A stretch of DNA of 64,000 bases from Circinella minor (GCA_016758965.1 JAEPRB010000069.1:104471-168470); one strand, 5' to 3'. Numbered from the stretch's first letter, positions 1 through 13,391 are shown. Notes: generated by a model from the sequence alone, not told the origin. A program made the numbers and translations.

Positions 1-2178
1 GATCTACTCAACAAAGTAGGACTTTTACAATTAATTTTTATTCCACTTGTGATAATAAACAACATTAATCTTATATGCTGATTCGTTGGTTTTCAGTAAT
101 CATTTAACACTAATGTGAAATAAAGAAAGAAGCCAATAAAAAAATCTTGTTCAGGTGACCCTTTCTCTCTCTTTCTTTTTTTTTTTACCCCACACGGCAC
201 AACAGACTGATGTTTATGTAGTACATAAATAATAAGATGTGTGCGGAGAACAAGTAACTGAAATCCGTACTTGTTTTTTTTAGCAAGAAAGTGCAAATGT
301 AAACAAGAAACGCATCTGTGCTTTATACACTACTTAAAGTAGATCGGATGTAATCGATTTGAACAATTTCTTTACAAGAACCCTTCTTCTTACGTTATTT
401 ATTACAAGAAGGGTTAGTATCGAATGGGATCACAATTTATTGCTTATTTAATCAATATTTGTGTTTACTGATCTTACCAATATTGGGAATGCATATACAA
501 TATTTGGTGCTTAGCTGCTTTCCGTATACTAAAGCAAAAGTAGTAACAATCTTGTCTTTTTCTTTTTTCTAAATACATAAACGGAAAAAATAAAAATAAA
601 ATCGATTCTTGCTTTTTTTCTTGTTCTTTGCACACATTAGTTATTCATACAAATTTAGTCATTGTACATTGCAATAAATAATAGTAGGCACTCAAGAAAG
701 AAAAAGGTCTTGATATATTTATAAAATATATGTAATCGAAAAAGAATATCTTTTTTTTTTGCATTTCTACGTAGATACGTAACTATTCGAAAAGCATGAT
801 TGATAATTATAAGATATTTCTTGTGTCTTAATAAAGCATTTCTACCTATTTGCCTAAAAGAGGAAAATAAGGGCAACAAAACTTTATCTTTACATAGGAA
901 GTTTATTACGAACCATTGAAATGGAATAGAAGGAGGACTTACGATACTGTAGTTGTTTTCTGTTAGAAATTGTAATTATTAACTAACTTTTTTTTTGTGT
1001 ACATATTATAAACATTATATTATATTAGATAGCTACTATTAGTAGATGGATGTCAATAATATACACCATAACTTTATGATTCATTATATGTTATTATTTT
1101 GTTGTTTTTGCTTTTACTGCTCTTGTATAAATTTATACTAATTGCTGTTGCTTAGACTCTTTTTACTCTTGTATGTGCAATTGAACATTTTCTTTATTTA
1201 TAAAAACTTTCATTGGAATGTTCTTATTATGAAAAATAGGTGTTAGTTAACTACACCTCATTATATTAGAATAAAAAAAAGAAAAACACACATGTACGTA
1301 CTGAAAAAAAAAGTTTTCATGAGTTAGCTGAGATAACAGGTATACTTGTGACACTTTGTATTCTGTGAATCATAAAAACTAAAATAAAATAAAAAGTATA
1401 TAGTACATGATGCGCAGTATATATCGTTTTCAACACAGAAGGTACAAAGAGAATAGCTTGTAACATTCATACGAATCAAGTCAAGGTAGCCATATTTTTA
1501 TAATTTTTTTAGTTATAAGAGTTCAAAGGAAATACCTTATTAATAGTATATTATTATTATAATTATTATTTTGTTAAGGTTTGATTTCTTATATATAACA
1601 ACTTATTACAAAATCATTTTCTGAAAGAATGGTGACACGAAACTGAATTATGTAATGACTTATGATGAGATCGACCGTCTGCCAAACTGTAAACAGTATT
1701 AGGTTAATCAACCAGCAATGGCATCAGTATCAGTATCAGTATAAAAAAAAATAGTAATAATAAAAACGTGGTGCGACATTGATAATGTTAAAAATAATAC
1801 GCAATAACAATAACACCATGATTGAGTTTTTTTCAACATTAAACTCTTTAACATCATTTTCATACTACTCATAGAACAAAAAACATTGACGTTTCTTTTG
1901 TCATATATTATAGAGTATATAAAATTATTAAATACATAACAAAATTAAAACTATTAACATATAGTCCATTGTAATAGGCTATTATTATGTATTGTCATGA
2001 ATGTTTATAGGATATTTAATCAGTATAAACAAACCGACGCACAGCCCACATCTAGTTTTATTTTTGGGTATTTAAGCTGCGCAACTTTGTATTACGGTTT
2101 TTTTTAATTACAGAAGTTAATAGTAAACCGCTATCTCCACCCGACCTAACAACAACTATTTTTACTTTTTTTACTTTA
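1..2178. other. AT-rich region without a recognisable gene
   Basis: I find no ORF here with coding-like composition on either strand. The longest open frames, around 93-296 and 655-879 on the minus strand, are low-complexity and rich in Phe/Lys. A short hexamer array (ATCAGT, three units) lies at 1723-1742. The last part is presumably the promoter and 5' UTR of the RhoGAP gene that starts at 2179. Confidence 0.5.
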
Positions 2179-4229
2179 ATGTCAAGACCAGTACCATTAT
2201 CTCCAGAAAGTCCTGAATTTAAAGGAATCTCGGCCTTAAATATTATTTATGAAGCGGGTAAATTTTTACTTGATCTCTTTTTTTTATTATATAGCAATTT
2301 TAGGAGAAAACACTACAACATTCCTGTCAAGAATCATCTGAAATAATAAGAATTGTAATAACAATAAACAACATTAGGCCTTGATAATGAAAGTCGACCC
2401 ATCTTGGTATTAGCAGCATGTAATTTACCAAACCCTGATACAATTAACTATGATCTCATTTTGGCGTAAGAAAATATTTGTATTTTTTTTTTATTACACA
2501 TATTTATATTATATGAGAGTATATCGCATAAATTTTCCTTGGCAATCTTTGAATTAATTCGTTTTTATTTTCTTTATATGTAGATATATCTTGGCAAGAT
2601 TGTGAGTTATTTTCTACTAAAAAATTTGAATTAATTAATTGAGTGATCCTTTTTTTTTAATATTAGAGATGAATTTGTCGAAAATGATTATGTTCTTGTC
2701 TTCTTTTCTTCCCCAGCACAATTTCGTCCTCCATGGATGTGGTTATTGAAAGCTTATCGTGCTTTGGATCGCAAGTAAGTTTTTGAACATATGGTTTGTT
2801 TATATATATATATACTATTACTAATAATTCTTAATTATAATTAACCATAAAAAATTTAGGTACAAAAAGAATTTAAAGGCACTTTATGTTTTACATTTAA
2901 ATCGGACATATCGCATTATCTTTGACCTTGCCAATAAAATTACCAGGTATCAAAAAAATAGCGGAGAAGAGCTTTTATAATTATTGTTGCCAGGGATTAT
3001 TATTATTATTACTTGAAACTCAACTTATTGTCATTATGATATATTTTATAGTCCAAAATTCGCACGAAAGTTACATTACCTTTCAACATTGCAAGAGTTA
3101 TTCGGTACAGTGAACCTTTCAAGTAAATTTATTCCAAAACAGGTCATTGATTTTGATACCAATCTACCTCCTATACAACCTCCTTCGCGATGGGGTTCAA
3201 GTCAACAATTATCTGTAAAATCGGATCCAAATAAACAAAAAGCATTACCTTCACTTGCATTTGGTGTAACATTGGATCATTTGGCTCGTTTAGAAGAATG
3301 TGAGCAGCAGGCTGCTTATATTCCCAAACTTGTTCAACAAATTATTGAACATTTAAAAGTTCATGGTAATATAACCTGGGGGGATTGATTGGACTAAAAT
3401 ATAAAGAAAATGAATGAGAGAAAGGGAATAAATATAAAAAAAAAATGATTATTAAAGTATAAGTTTTATTTTAGGTTTGGAAAAGGAAGGTCTTTTCCGT
3501 AAATCACCAGCAAGTGACGAATTAAGTAAAGTAAAGAACACGTTGAATCGAGGTAAATGAAGAAAGAAGACGGGGGTTGATATAATAAGAAGGACATATA
3601 TTGAATATATATATATATATATATTATAGGTGAAACTGTCAATTTAACACAGCACGATATTAATGTATCAGCTTCATTACTTAAGGTTTTCTTCAAAGAA
3701 TTACCTAATCCACTTATTTCCTTACAACTTTGCTCTGATATTGGTAAACTTCCAGGTAACAATTAACATGGATGGAGATAATATATGTCTTGCTTAATCC
3801 CAGCACTCAGTTTTAAAAAGATGCAAGGTTTATACAGAACAAATGAAGGATTATACTTATTTTTGTAAAATAATAATATACCTATATATTATAGATCCTG
3901 ACCAAATTTCTGATGATGACATTAAAAGAGTCAAAAATATTTTACAAAAGGCTTATGAAGGAAAATCCAAAGAATTCAATTTATTACAATACTTATTAGG
4001 ATTTTTGGGAATTGTTGTCAAAAATGTTGAAAAAAATCGTATGACATCGCATAATTTGGCTGTTGTCTTTACACCTAATTTGATTCGTGATACTAATATG
4101 ACATCATCAGCTATCCCTTCAACACAACAAGAAGCAATGGCAAATGCAGCATTATATATGAGACAAATGAATGAAGGCATTGGTTTGGTACAATTCTTAA
4201 TTACAAATAATGAAAGAATCTTTGGTTAA
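2179..4229 (+). CDS. CRAL-TRIO/BCH-like plus RhoGAP domain protein (ARHGAP1-like)
   Basis: Predicted GTPase-activating protein for Rho-family GTPases, 404 aa from eight exons: 2179-2257, 2378-2465, 2667-2774, 2860-2946, 3052-3365, 3475-3552, 3630-3755, 3895-4229. All junctions are GT-AG and keep the frame. Residues about 20-190 look like the CRAL-TRIO/BCH fold of p50RhoGAP proteins (segments RPILVLAACNLPNP, VLVFFSSPAQFRPPWMW and LYVLHLNRTYRIIF). The RhoGAP domain follows at about 200-400. The catalytic arginine finger is Arg234 in EGLFRKSP, and the conserved helix NRMTSHNLAVVFTPNLI is present. So the domain should be catalytically competent; this architecture usually acts on Cdc42/Rho at membranes and the actin cytoskeleton. 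The start is the first in-frame ATG, shortly after a T-rich stretch. Confidence 0.85.
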
Positions 4230-6709
4230 AAGCTGATTATATCTTATCCATTTTAAAAAAAAATTCCATTACATACGTACATACATATATACTTTTTTTC
4301 AATCTATTATTTTAAAATAACAACATTATACGTTTCTATTATATATATATATATATATCATGTATTTTATCATTAGTTTTTTTTATGTATTGATTTTTTT
4401 TTCTTATCAAGTAAATAATAAATATATAACCTATGTATATCATCATTTAAATCAGTCATTATTATTATTGAATGATGCAACGCATGAATTTTCAAAAAAA
4501 AAATTGTATACATATGATAGAATAGTAATAAATCAACGATATTGAGAGAAGATGCGCTATATGCATATGTATTTTTTTGTCAAATGACCTATTGTAATAT
4601 ATGTATAGGAATACACATCAAACAAAAAGCAAAAATACCATTAGTAATATTGTTGTCAGAGTTATTATTGATGCATATTTAATTGACGTACGTAGTGTAC
4701 ACAACAGCAATAAAAAAAAAACTTCCACATAATATTACGTATTTAATGATTTATATCAAGACTCATTTTTAAATATGTGTGTCAGTTACACTTGTTTTTA
4801 TATATCAATGAGTGTTTTTCTATAATAATTATAATAATAAACATATAATAAAACGGTAACTTGCCCATTCCAATTCATCTTCTCTATATATAGACTATTT
4901 TTTAACAGATCTAGTAGTCATTAGCGGCAGTTAAATTCTGATCCTCATACCCTAAAGACGAGTTCTTTTGACAATTTTTATAGAATATGGATTATAGGAA
5001 TAACAGGATAAAAATCATTATTAATAGACATCAAAATACTTATAATATTATCTTTCGTATGAAGTATTGAGTCATCATCTAACTATATATATATATATAA
5101 ATATATTGCGGTTGTAAAACAAAAAAGCGTGAACACAAGTATTCTTTTGTGTATGTGTGCGAGAGAAAGACATTTCTTTTTTGTCTCTTTATTGTTTAAT
5201 GTTGATATGAAAAGTTTAGAGAAAGAGAGAAATCGCGCGAGAGATTATGTGTACATACATGACAGCAACAAATTGATTCAGTAAATCGGCTTGAGTGATA
5301 CCATAAAAAACACTTACTTTTTCTTTGCTTCTGTACGTATCGTTTACAATTTTCTATTTGTTTCTCCTTTTTTTAAGAAATCTATTCCTTATCCTCTTTA
5401 TCAGTCAAGATGATTATTGTTAATTATTATTTATTTCATCATAATCAGTTTTTATTAAAAATGAAATATAATATATATAGTAAATATCATTTTTTAATTC
5501 ATCCAACTTTTTGAGAATGAACTCTTATTAAGTTGATTTATCTTATTACGTGTGTATACATATATAACACATTGAAAACCTGAAATACCGAAAAAAAAAT
5601 TTCTCATGATTTTTTTTCAAAAGGTAGTGATCACGACAGTAAGTGTAACCTAAGTACCAAAATGTATCAGTTATTTGATTATGAATGACCATCACGAACC
5701 CATCCCCTACTGTCTATCTATTTCTTTCTTTGGCATCCACATGGAACCACACACACACACACACACACACACATACATACATGTAATAATATTACTATTA
5801 TTATTATTATTATTTAAAAAAAGATGAAATTTGTTTTAACTTGATTTTTTAATAGACAAAAAGGTGGATAAAAAAATGCCTCAAATTTTTATTGTATTAA
5901 ACTAGTTTCCATGGCGACCACTGTTACACATTTTCTATTTTATAGGTCCGGGACAAGGTATGGTGATGGTGGTGGCGGCGACGAGGACGACGGTGTGATA
6001 TAATCATATAACAATAATAATACTAACATCACGTGAGAATTTTACATGATAGTTTTTTTTTCCTGCTACGCCTTCATTTTTTTTATCGTGCGAAAACGAT
6101 ACAAAAAAAAAAGTTTGTCAACACTTGTGATACAACTCACTCTCAAACAAATAAGTTAATTACTGATACAACAAAAGAAAATTTATCATGCAGGAGAAAG
6201 ATAAAAAAATGTATTGGGGAGGAGGGATAAACAAACAACGAAATAAAGAAAAAAAAAGTGAGTTATTATTATGCAAAACGAGGTATTTCGCTGGGAGGAA
6301 ATGATCCATTATAGAGCACGCAGCCTGTAGCTTTAGCGTGTGTGATATGTTAAACAATCGTTCCGCGCGGGTGCGTGGTCGGCCCTACGAATCAACACTA
6401 GAAAAGTTCACCCAACCCACATAGTAGGAATTATAGGTAGACGCCCAAAAAAGTAAAATAAGACTTAATAACGCGTACACGGGCATCATGTCACAGAAAG
6501 AAAGAATATAATCATTCCTTTCTTCTTTCGTCTTTCTTTTTTTTCTCACTTTCTCCCTGTTTTCCCGGAATTAAAATACCTATTATTATTCAAGTTCTTA
6601 TTCTCCCGTACTTCTTCTCACCTTTTTTTTTTCTTCTTACTTCTTTTGTGATAAAGAGTAATTATATTTCCAGTCTTTACTTTTCTATTATTATTTTTAA
6701 AAGAGTAGA
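4230..6709. other. Intergenic region, AT-rich, with one GC-richer stretch
   Basis: No convincing coding sequence. The region contains a (CA)13 tract at 5748-5773, several (TA)n tracts and a G-rich trinucleotide-like stretch at about 5958-5998. A locally GC-richer segment at about 6360-6420 has no open frame I would defend. T-rich runs at 6510-6660 just before the next ATG resemble the pyrimidine-rich 5' leaders seen upstream of other genes in the window. Confidence 0.5.
5748..5773. repeat. (CA)13 microsatellite
   Basis: An uninterrupted CA dinucleotide run, followed by short CATA repeats, in the intergenic region upstream of the arrestin gene. Confidence 0.95.
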
Positions 6710-8179
6710 ATGCTTCCAACGTTGGATAAAGAACGTTTATTACGGATTGATTTGGAAACTGATCAACTTGTTATGTATGGAAGTGTAACCCAATCTTCAG
6801 GTTGTGTTTTACGTGGTGTTGTCTCTTTAAATCTTTCACAGCCAACCAAAGTAAAGGCGATTAAATTAAAATTCTCTGGAAACATTATTAAACGGCAAGC
6901 TGTTCGTAAGTTCTCATTGTTATATTATACAAATATATACATACATCATACGTCACCAACCATTTTCATTCTTTCTTATGATATAATGAATTTGATATTT
7001 TATTTTATTTCTTTGGGGGAGAGAGTGAGAAAATGGATGAAAGATAAAATAATATGGGGTTCATAAATATTTATGTGTTACAATCCCTATGACCTTTTTT
7101 TTTCTTTTTCGCTCTTTTTGATTTGTGGCTGAACCTGTAGAATCAGTATGCTAATTTAATATGTACAATTTCAAAAACTTCAAATAGAACTTGGAAATGG
7201 ACACGAACGTATTTATGAAGATGATAATAATATTTTAAGTCATACATGGTCCTTTTTATCACGACAACGACACCAAAAACAACAAGTATATTCAATCCTT
7301 GAAACAGGAACTCATACTTTTGATTTCGAACTACCTTTGCCCGGTCATTTACCAGAATCTACACGTGTTGGTAATATTTATATTGTTCAATATACATTAA
7401 ACGCCATTGTTGAACGACCTATGTTATTTTATCGAAATTATACGTGTCGACGCACTATTCATTTATCACGACGACCTGAAGAAGAAGAAACATGGCGAAC
7501 GATCTTAGACTATACTTTGGATCAACATCCTGTGGCTATTGCAGATCAATGGTCAGATAAACTTCATTATGCATTTACTGCACCAAGCAAACTAGTACCT
7601 CAAGGAGGTCAAGTCCAAGTATCGGCCAATATTTCTACTGTTTCTGATCAAATACAAATTCGTTATATGTCATGTTATCTCAAGGAATACATGTCTTGTC
7701 GAGAAAACACTACAATATCCTTCTTTAATGATCAACAGCATCAGCATTCAAAACCGCGAACCCATAGTCGAATTATCTATTATACCCAAGTAAAAAATAA
7801 TTTTAATGATATTCAATTAACGTTTCCTATACCTACGTCACCAGATGATTGTCAAATCGATTGTCTAAATGAGCAAGTCAAAATTCGTCACCGATTAAAG
7901 TTTTCTTTATCTGTGATTAATCAAGATGGTAATGTTTCAGAGTTAAGGGTAATGATGCCTATAAAAATATGCCCCGCTCGTGAAGTCCAACATGATTATT
8001 TGCCAGCATATGATGATCAAGTCTCTTCAATCCCATATGACCCTGTGGCAATGATTGCACTATTACGCAATAGACGGCAGCAGTCTTCATGTAACCATTT
8101 TAGTTTGGCTTTACCTGATTACAGTGCTATTATTACTCAACGACCACCTATTTTACCAAGCTATGAAGAATCACGATGA
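6710..8179 (+). CDS. alpha-arrestin (arrestin N and C domain protein)
   Basis: 395 aa from two exons, 6710-6905 and 7188-8179. The N-terminal arrestin fold is recognisable from RIDLETDQLVMYGSVTQSSG, a LRGVVSLNLSQPTKVKAIKLKFSG strand pair (residues about 35-58) and HTFDFELPLPGHLPEST. The C-terminal arrestin domain begins near WSDKLHYAFTAPSKLVPQGG. The C-terminus carries LPAYDD and LPSYEES, variants of the PPxY/LPxY motifs through which fungal arrestin-related trafficking adaptors recruit Rsp5/NEDD4-type ubiquitin ligases. The expected role is adaptor-mediated ubiquitination and endocytosis of plasma-membrane transporters or receptors. The gene is convergent with the RING gene, with 363 bp between them. 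The family call is firm; the Rsp5-adaptor role is inferred from the motifs. Confidence 0.87.
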
Positions 8180-8542
8180 TTTTTTTTTCTTTTGTTTATG
8201 TTTCCTCAACCTACTCCATTCTACTATACATATATGACCTTGTAAATAATTTTCTCTTAATACCTCCCCCTTTTTCTCGCCACTATTGTTTCTCTTTTAC
8301 CATCATCATCATCATCTACGCTACCAAAAATCTTCTATTTCCTTCTCTTTTATAATTCCTATATGGGTGTATCCATTCATTTAAATGAAAAGAAAAAAAA
8401 ATTAAAGATTTATGTACATTTATTTCCAAGAAAAAGAGTTTTACAATAAAAAAAAAAGGGGAAATGAAATTTATCTAATTAATTAGACCCTATTTACAAA
8501 AATTGATTATTATTATTATTGATTGATTAATTAATCAATTAA
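8180..8542. other. Convergent 3' intergenic region
   Basis: Shared 3' flank of two convergent genes. T-rich and A-rich runs presumably hold the polyadenylation signals (for example AATAAA-like at about 8442). An AT-only inverted stretch around 8510-8543 (GATTAATTAATCAATTAATT) overlaps the end of the minus-strand gene. No coding signal. Confidence 0.45.
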
Positions 8543-9757
8543 TTATTCTTCGTATATCACAGTAGCAACAAAAGTCCAATAATCCATTCCACTTTTAATA
8601 AATGCCATGATTTCATCAATGAATTTTCGCGCCACATTATCTCCATCCAAATCTTTGGTACCAATCGTCAGCCACTCTCCCAATTCTTGGATCACGTTTG
8701 AATCGTACATTGACATCCTCTGTTGTCGTTGTTGCTGTTGTTGATTATTTTTGGCGGTATTATTACTATTATTAGATGTGAATGATACTGGTGATGATGA
8801 TGAAGAAGAAGAAAAAGAAGATGGCGAAAATGAGAATGATTTACTACTGTTACTAGCAGTAGTAGTAGTAGTAGGTTTATTATGTTGTTTGTTTGCTTCA
8901 TATGGTGTCAAAAGAATTGCTTTGATATGACGTTCGGTAAAACTATCGGACGCTTTACCCATAATGGCTGGTACTTCGCGTGTTAAAAACGTGCTAACCT
9001 AAAAGAACACGGGTAAACCAGCAGTTGTGTGAATCGTATGTTATTGATCATAATTTACTTGTACACACCAATCGTCATATCCTCCTTCCTCTTTTTTTTT
9101 CTATTTATCAATTTTCAATCATTATTATAATATTTAATAGAAATATTTTTTTACCTTTGGAATATGGACAGGTGTAATATATTGTACATGAGCAAATCGA
9201 TTTGCTACAGGAGGATAAATGACATTTTTATATTGGGTATAATAAATTTGACGTCTTAAGGGTAAAATACGATCTTGAAGTGAGGTTGGTGGAAGTTCTG
9301 GAGAAGGATTATGATGGTCATGATCATGTAAGACATATTCTTGAAAAGTATTGGTCGTTTCATCCATATTGTAAATAAGAGAATCAATAGCTTGTTTACA
9401 TAATGGACAGTTAGGTGCAATGTTGATCCATTGACGAATACATGTAAAACAAAATGAATGATAACATGGCTGTAGAAATGTACGACGAATGTAAGGTTGT
9501 ATACATATTGAGCAAGTTGGCTTTATTATTGTACTACTATTATTGTTGTTGTTGTTGTTGTTGTTGTTGTCATCTTTATTGTTACTATTGCTACCAGTAG
9601 AAGTAGTGCTAGTGCAACTTCCCTTATTACTATTACAGTTGCTGCTGTTGTTGCTGCTACTCTTGCTATCAGTGCAATTGCTGATAGTGTTATTACAATT
9701 ATTATCAAAATTTTCTGTTTTTGTTATGATTGTTCCTAATCGTTTTCGTTTACCCAT
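8543..9757 (-). CDS. RING-type E3 ubiquitin ligase, Topors-like
   Basis: 352 aa from two exons, 9757-9155 then 8998-8543, joined by a phase-0 GT-AG intron. A C3HC4 RING begins at Cys82: CSIC, then CYHSFCFTC, then CPLC. After the RING the sequence DRILPLRRQIYYTQYKNVI and a C-terminal helical block (IQELGEWLTIGTKDLDGDN, FIDEIMAFIKSGMDYWTF) resemble the post-RING region of Topors/ICP0-like fungal E3 proteins. A basic MGKRKR N-terminus suggests nuclear location. Residues 20-76 are a low-complexity Ser/Asn region ending in an Asn10 tract encoded by an ATT/GTT microsatellite; a second Ser/Thr-rich tract separates the C-terminal blocks. The gene is divergent from the SAP30 gene, and the 245-bp gap is likely a shared promoter. 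RING assignment is firm; Topors-like is tentative. Confidence 0.8.
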
Positions 9758-10002
9758 AATAATATAATTGTGACTTCGAGATCATTCAAATGAAAAAGAA
9801 AAAAGACACGGACAGAGGAAAGAGTGAGAGCGGGTCGGAAATCAATGAGGGAAGAAAAAAAAGTCTCATTTGAAAGAGTTTTGTGTAACCCGGAAACAAC
9901 TTATTTATTTTTTCTCATTCCATTTTTCTTTTTGCCCCTTTTTTTTTCCCTTACTTTATTTTTCCAAACACACGTACACACAGATAGATAGATATATTCG
10001 CA

Positions 10003-10576
10003 ATGAAAGCCAAACCAAGAGCCAGTGCTGTGAATGGTAATAACACCCCCAACAATGGTTCTTCTTTGAAACATGTAGATCGTGAACGTGATAAACGACG
10101 TAGAACAACTGAAAATAATAATGTTGGCAAAGAATTTCAAACTGTAAATATATTTAAGAGTAATAGTAAACATAATAGTAAGGTTTATAAAGACCATATG
10201 TATTAAAATATATACCAATTCTATTGTAACTTTTCTCTTATAATGTTAGATTAATTTCAATTCATTGGACATGACAGTATTAAGAAAATATGCTCGTGTA
10301 CATAAAATTAAGACACCACCCAAATGTAATAAGGAAGATTTAGTTGCAGCAGTTTCTCGACATTTTGCTAATCAAACAGTTAAAGAAGTGGATGCCATTA
10401 CTTGTTTTCTTTATACTGCACGATATAGAGGTAAGTAAAAGTATTTATTATTGTTAATTCATATTCTAAAAAAATAGAGAGAGATACTTATATGTTTGTC
10501 ATTACTTCTTTTTTTTTTGACATTTTCTAAAAATATTATAGATAGTGTACTTCGTTTACCATTAAATATCAATTAA
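10003..10576 (+). CDS. SAP30-like Sin3-HDAC complex subunit
   Basis: 131 aa from three exons: 10003-10182, 10250-10430, 10542-10576. The C-terminal half matches the Sin3-binding domain of SAP30 proteins: LDMTVLRKYARVHKIKTPP, then KEDLVAAVSRHFANQTVKEV and FLYTARYRDSVLR. SAP30 bridges Sin3 to the Rpd3-type histone deacetylase and stabilises the complex, so a role in transcriptional repression is expected. The N-terminal 60 residues are basic and low-complexity (VDRERDKRRRTTENN), consistent with nuclear localisation. The last exon is only 35 nt, yet it completes the domain and contains the stop. The start was chosen as the first ATG after the T-rich leader. Confidence 0.85.
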
Positions 10577-10948
10577 TTACCCTTTCTTTTTTTCACTTTC
10601 CACATGCACATGCACACCCTTTTTTTTTCTTTATCTACATAGTTTTTCTCTATCTACATTTTTCATTTTGTTTTTTAGTTCATTTGATTTTTTTTTCTTA
10701 TAATAACAAGATAATATCCATTATATATATATATATATATATATGGGGGGGGAGGGATTGTTTTGGGTTAATGTTGAACTGTGGTGTATATGCATTATTG
10801 ATGGGGGTTCCATTTATATTTTTATATAAAACAATGATGATTTATTTTACCCTTGTGTTTATGATTATTATTCCTTGTTCTTTCCTCTTTTTACTTCTCT
10901 TTTTTATATCTATTCATTTACATACCTCAATCAAATAATAATAAAGTA
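10577..10948. other. Intergenic region between SAP30-like and DnaJ genes
   Basis: Holds T-rich runs, a (TA)n tract at about 10720-10743 and a short G run. The open frame at 10684-10938 is hydrophobic low-complexity sequence and I do not regard it as a gene. Confidence 0.5.
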
Positions 10949-12582
10949 ATGGATTATTATAAAATACTTGAATTACCTCATGATGCATCGGAACAAGATA
11001 TAAAGAAAGCATATCGTCGACTTGCTTTAAAATATCATCCGGATAAAAATTCTTCACCAGAAGCTATAGAAAACGTAATGTATATTATTATTTTTCCTGA
11101 TAAAAACGTTATTTTTTTATTTATTAAAAAACATTAATCAACAAAAACAGTTTAAAAATATTAGGTAAGGTACTTTGAATGGGAGAAGTAAATCAATTAA
11201 AATTAAAAAGTAATTATTTCCTCATTGAATCTCATTATTACTGAATAAAAAGTCGAGCATATGAAATACTTTCAGATGAATGTAAGTGAAAAAAAAAAAA
11301 AAACCAAGTTCCGAAATCTTGGGTATATATGTATGTATTGTGTAACCTTAAAATTTTATGCAGCCACAAGACGAGTATATGATAACAAAATAAACGATAA
11401 AAATGAAGAACCAGTACCCACATTTCATTTTAATACAATGCCAAGACAACAATCACAACCACAACAAAAATATACTTATTCACATGATCCATTTACGGGT
11501 TTCCAGGTAAAAAGTATTGTTACTATAGTAATCATTTCATATATGTGTATATTTTATATATATCAAATTGATTTTTTGATTTATTATTATATAGTTTCGA
11601 TCTCCAGAAGATGTTTTTGCTCAATTCTTTGGTGGTAAAGATCCATTTGCAATGTTTAATAGTAAGCTATTTGAAATTTCTTGGTTTTTTTTTTATTTTG
11701 ACTATATATTTACCTATTCCCAAATTGTATTATATTGTATTATTTTAAGATGATCCGTTTTTTTATAATAATGGAGCAACAACGCCAACAAGTGACCCCT
11801 TTGCTTTTCCATCCATGTTTGGGAGAACTTCAAAAATAAATCAACCATTAGGTGGAGGTGGTTTATTTATGTCATCCAGCTTTGGTGGTGGAGTTGGGGG
11901 AGGTATAAGAACATCAACAAGTACCACAACGCGTTATGTAAATGGTCATCGAGAAACAGTAACTATTACAACAATTCATAATCAAAATGTAAGTAATATA
12001 TATATATAAGAAGAATGCTAGCATTCTTATTGATTTTTCATAAAAAAATATATTTTTTATATATAGGGGACGCGTGTCATTGAAGATTATGGAGATGGAC
12101 AGAAACGGGTCCTCAATAATGGAGTTGAAATAGAAAACACATTAAATGGTCACCAACGACGTAGTTCAAGTTTAAATAAGAATATTAAGCCTACGAACTC
12201 TATCCAACAGGATCAAGAACGAAATGGTCGTTGGCCCGAGAGTAACTCGTCATCAAATAACTACACCCGGCATAATATACCAAGTGAGCTTATGGAATTG
12301 AGAGGAACGTATTCTATATATTATTATTAATATATGTTTTTTATTTTAATAATAGTTTTAGATGAAAATGATAATAATAGTATTAATAACAGCAGAAGAC
12401 GTTATCAACCATTACCACCAAGACCTACTGATTCAAATCAACAACAAGATAATAATAATAGACCTGCTCATGATGCTAGGGTTCCTGGTTTTCAACATAG
12501 TGGACTTGAATCACGACCTAATTATGATGCTCCTAGTAATGGTTTTTGGTCAACTTTGAAGAGTTTATTATGTTGCTTCTAA
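10949..12582 (+). CDS. DnaJ (Hsp40) cochaperone, DNAJB-type, with a 14-nt microexon
   Basis: 353 aa from eight exons: 10949-11074, 11151-11164, 11253-11281, 11364-11506, 11595-11661, 11750-11988, 12067-12283, 12356-12582. The J domain occupies residues 1-68 ([23 protein letters not shown] motif in [17 protein letters not shown]). It should stimulate Hsp70 ATPase activity. After it come [18 protein letters not shown] and a Gly/Phe-rich section with [18 protein letters not shown], as in DNAJB6/DNAJB2-like proteins; a [16 protein letters not shown] segment resembles their Ser/Thr region. There is no zinc-finger domain, so it is not class A. The C-terminus [11 protein letters not shown] carries two adjacent cysteines that could be lipidated (inference). 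The 14-nt second exon is needed to keep the J domain intact. Confidence 0.87.
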
Positions 12583-13178
12583 TTATAATAAAAAAGTATA
12601 CAAATCAAAAACACTTGATTTATGTTTGACGGCAAGGATAGGTACTGAGAAGAAAAAAGTATAGATATATATTATCAATATCATTATTGTTGTTGCTGTT
12701 AAGATGATAACGATAATATATGAGTATACAATACCGTGTAAAAAAAACAAGTCTCGGTTGAAGAGTATTGATGCTTTAATGATATAATAGAATATATAAA
12801 AGCATAATAATCTGATAAGATTTGAAGGGGGGGGAGCAGGAGTAAAGATTAAAGACGCTACAAGTAAATAGTAAGAATTGTCCTGAATGGAATAAACTAG
12901 AAATATAAATGTTGAATTCCGTTTAAGCATATTATATTTTTGGACTTTGAAAAGAAAAATTGATTCGCTCCAGCTAATAAAAGAAATTTATCGGAGTTTA
13001 GTTTTTCCTTCCAAACGGAAAAACAAAAAAAGGAAACTGTAAAAAAAAGACGCACTCACAAGTATAGAATTATTATTATTGCTAATATTAAACTTTTTTT
13101 TTTCCTTCTTTTATTTTCCCTCTTTCTCTCTCTCATACACACTCTCTCTCTTTATATATTGTTTAGCGGGTCAATGTC
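12583..13178. other. Intergenic region between DnaJ and cyclin genes
   Basis: AT-rich, with no coding-like frame. A polypyrimidine leader (CTCTCTC repeats, 13119-13160) lies just upstream of the cyclin start codon. Confidence 0.45.
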
Positions 13179-13348
13179 ATGGCAACTAAACCATCAACGA
13201 CGGCCATGAACGACACTGAAGTCATTCAAGTGCCAGAATATTTTTATGCTGTTGACATTAGTTATTTAACACATATGATTGGTAAAAATAAATAAAAATA
13301 ATACTATTCCTCTTCTTTCATTGTTATAATTGTTTTACAGTGTTAATG

Positions 13349-13391
<43 letters not shown>

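Noticed and set aside
9526..9767. Leu/Val-rich and Ile/Thr-rich ORFs overlapping the RING gene on both strands
   Set aside because: They are translations, in other frames, of the Asn/Ser-coding trinucleotide repeats of the RING gene.
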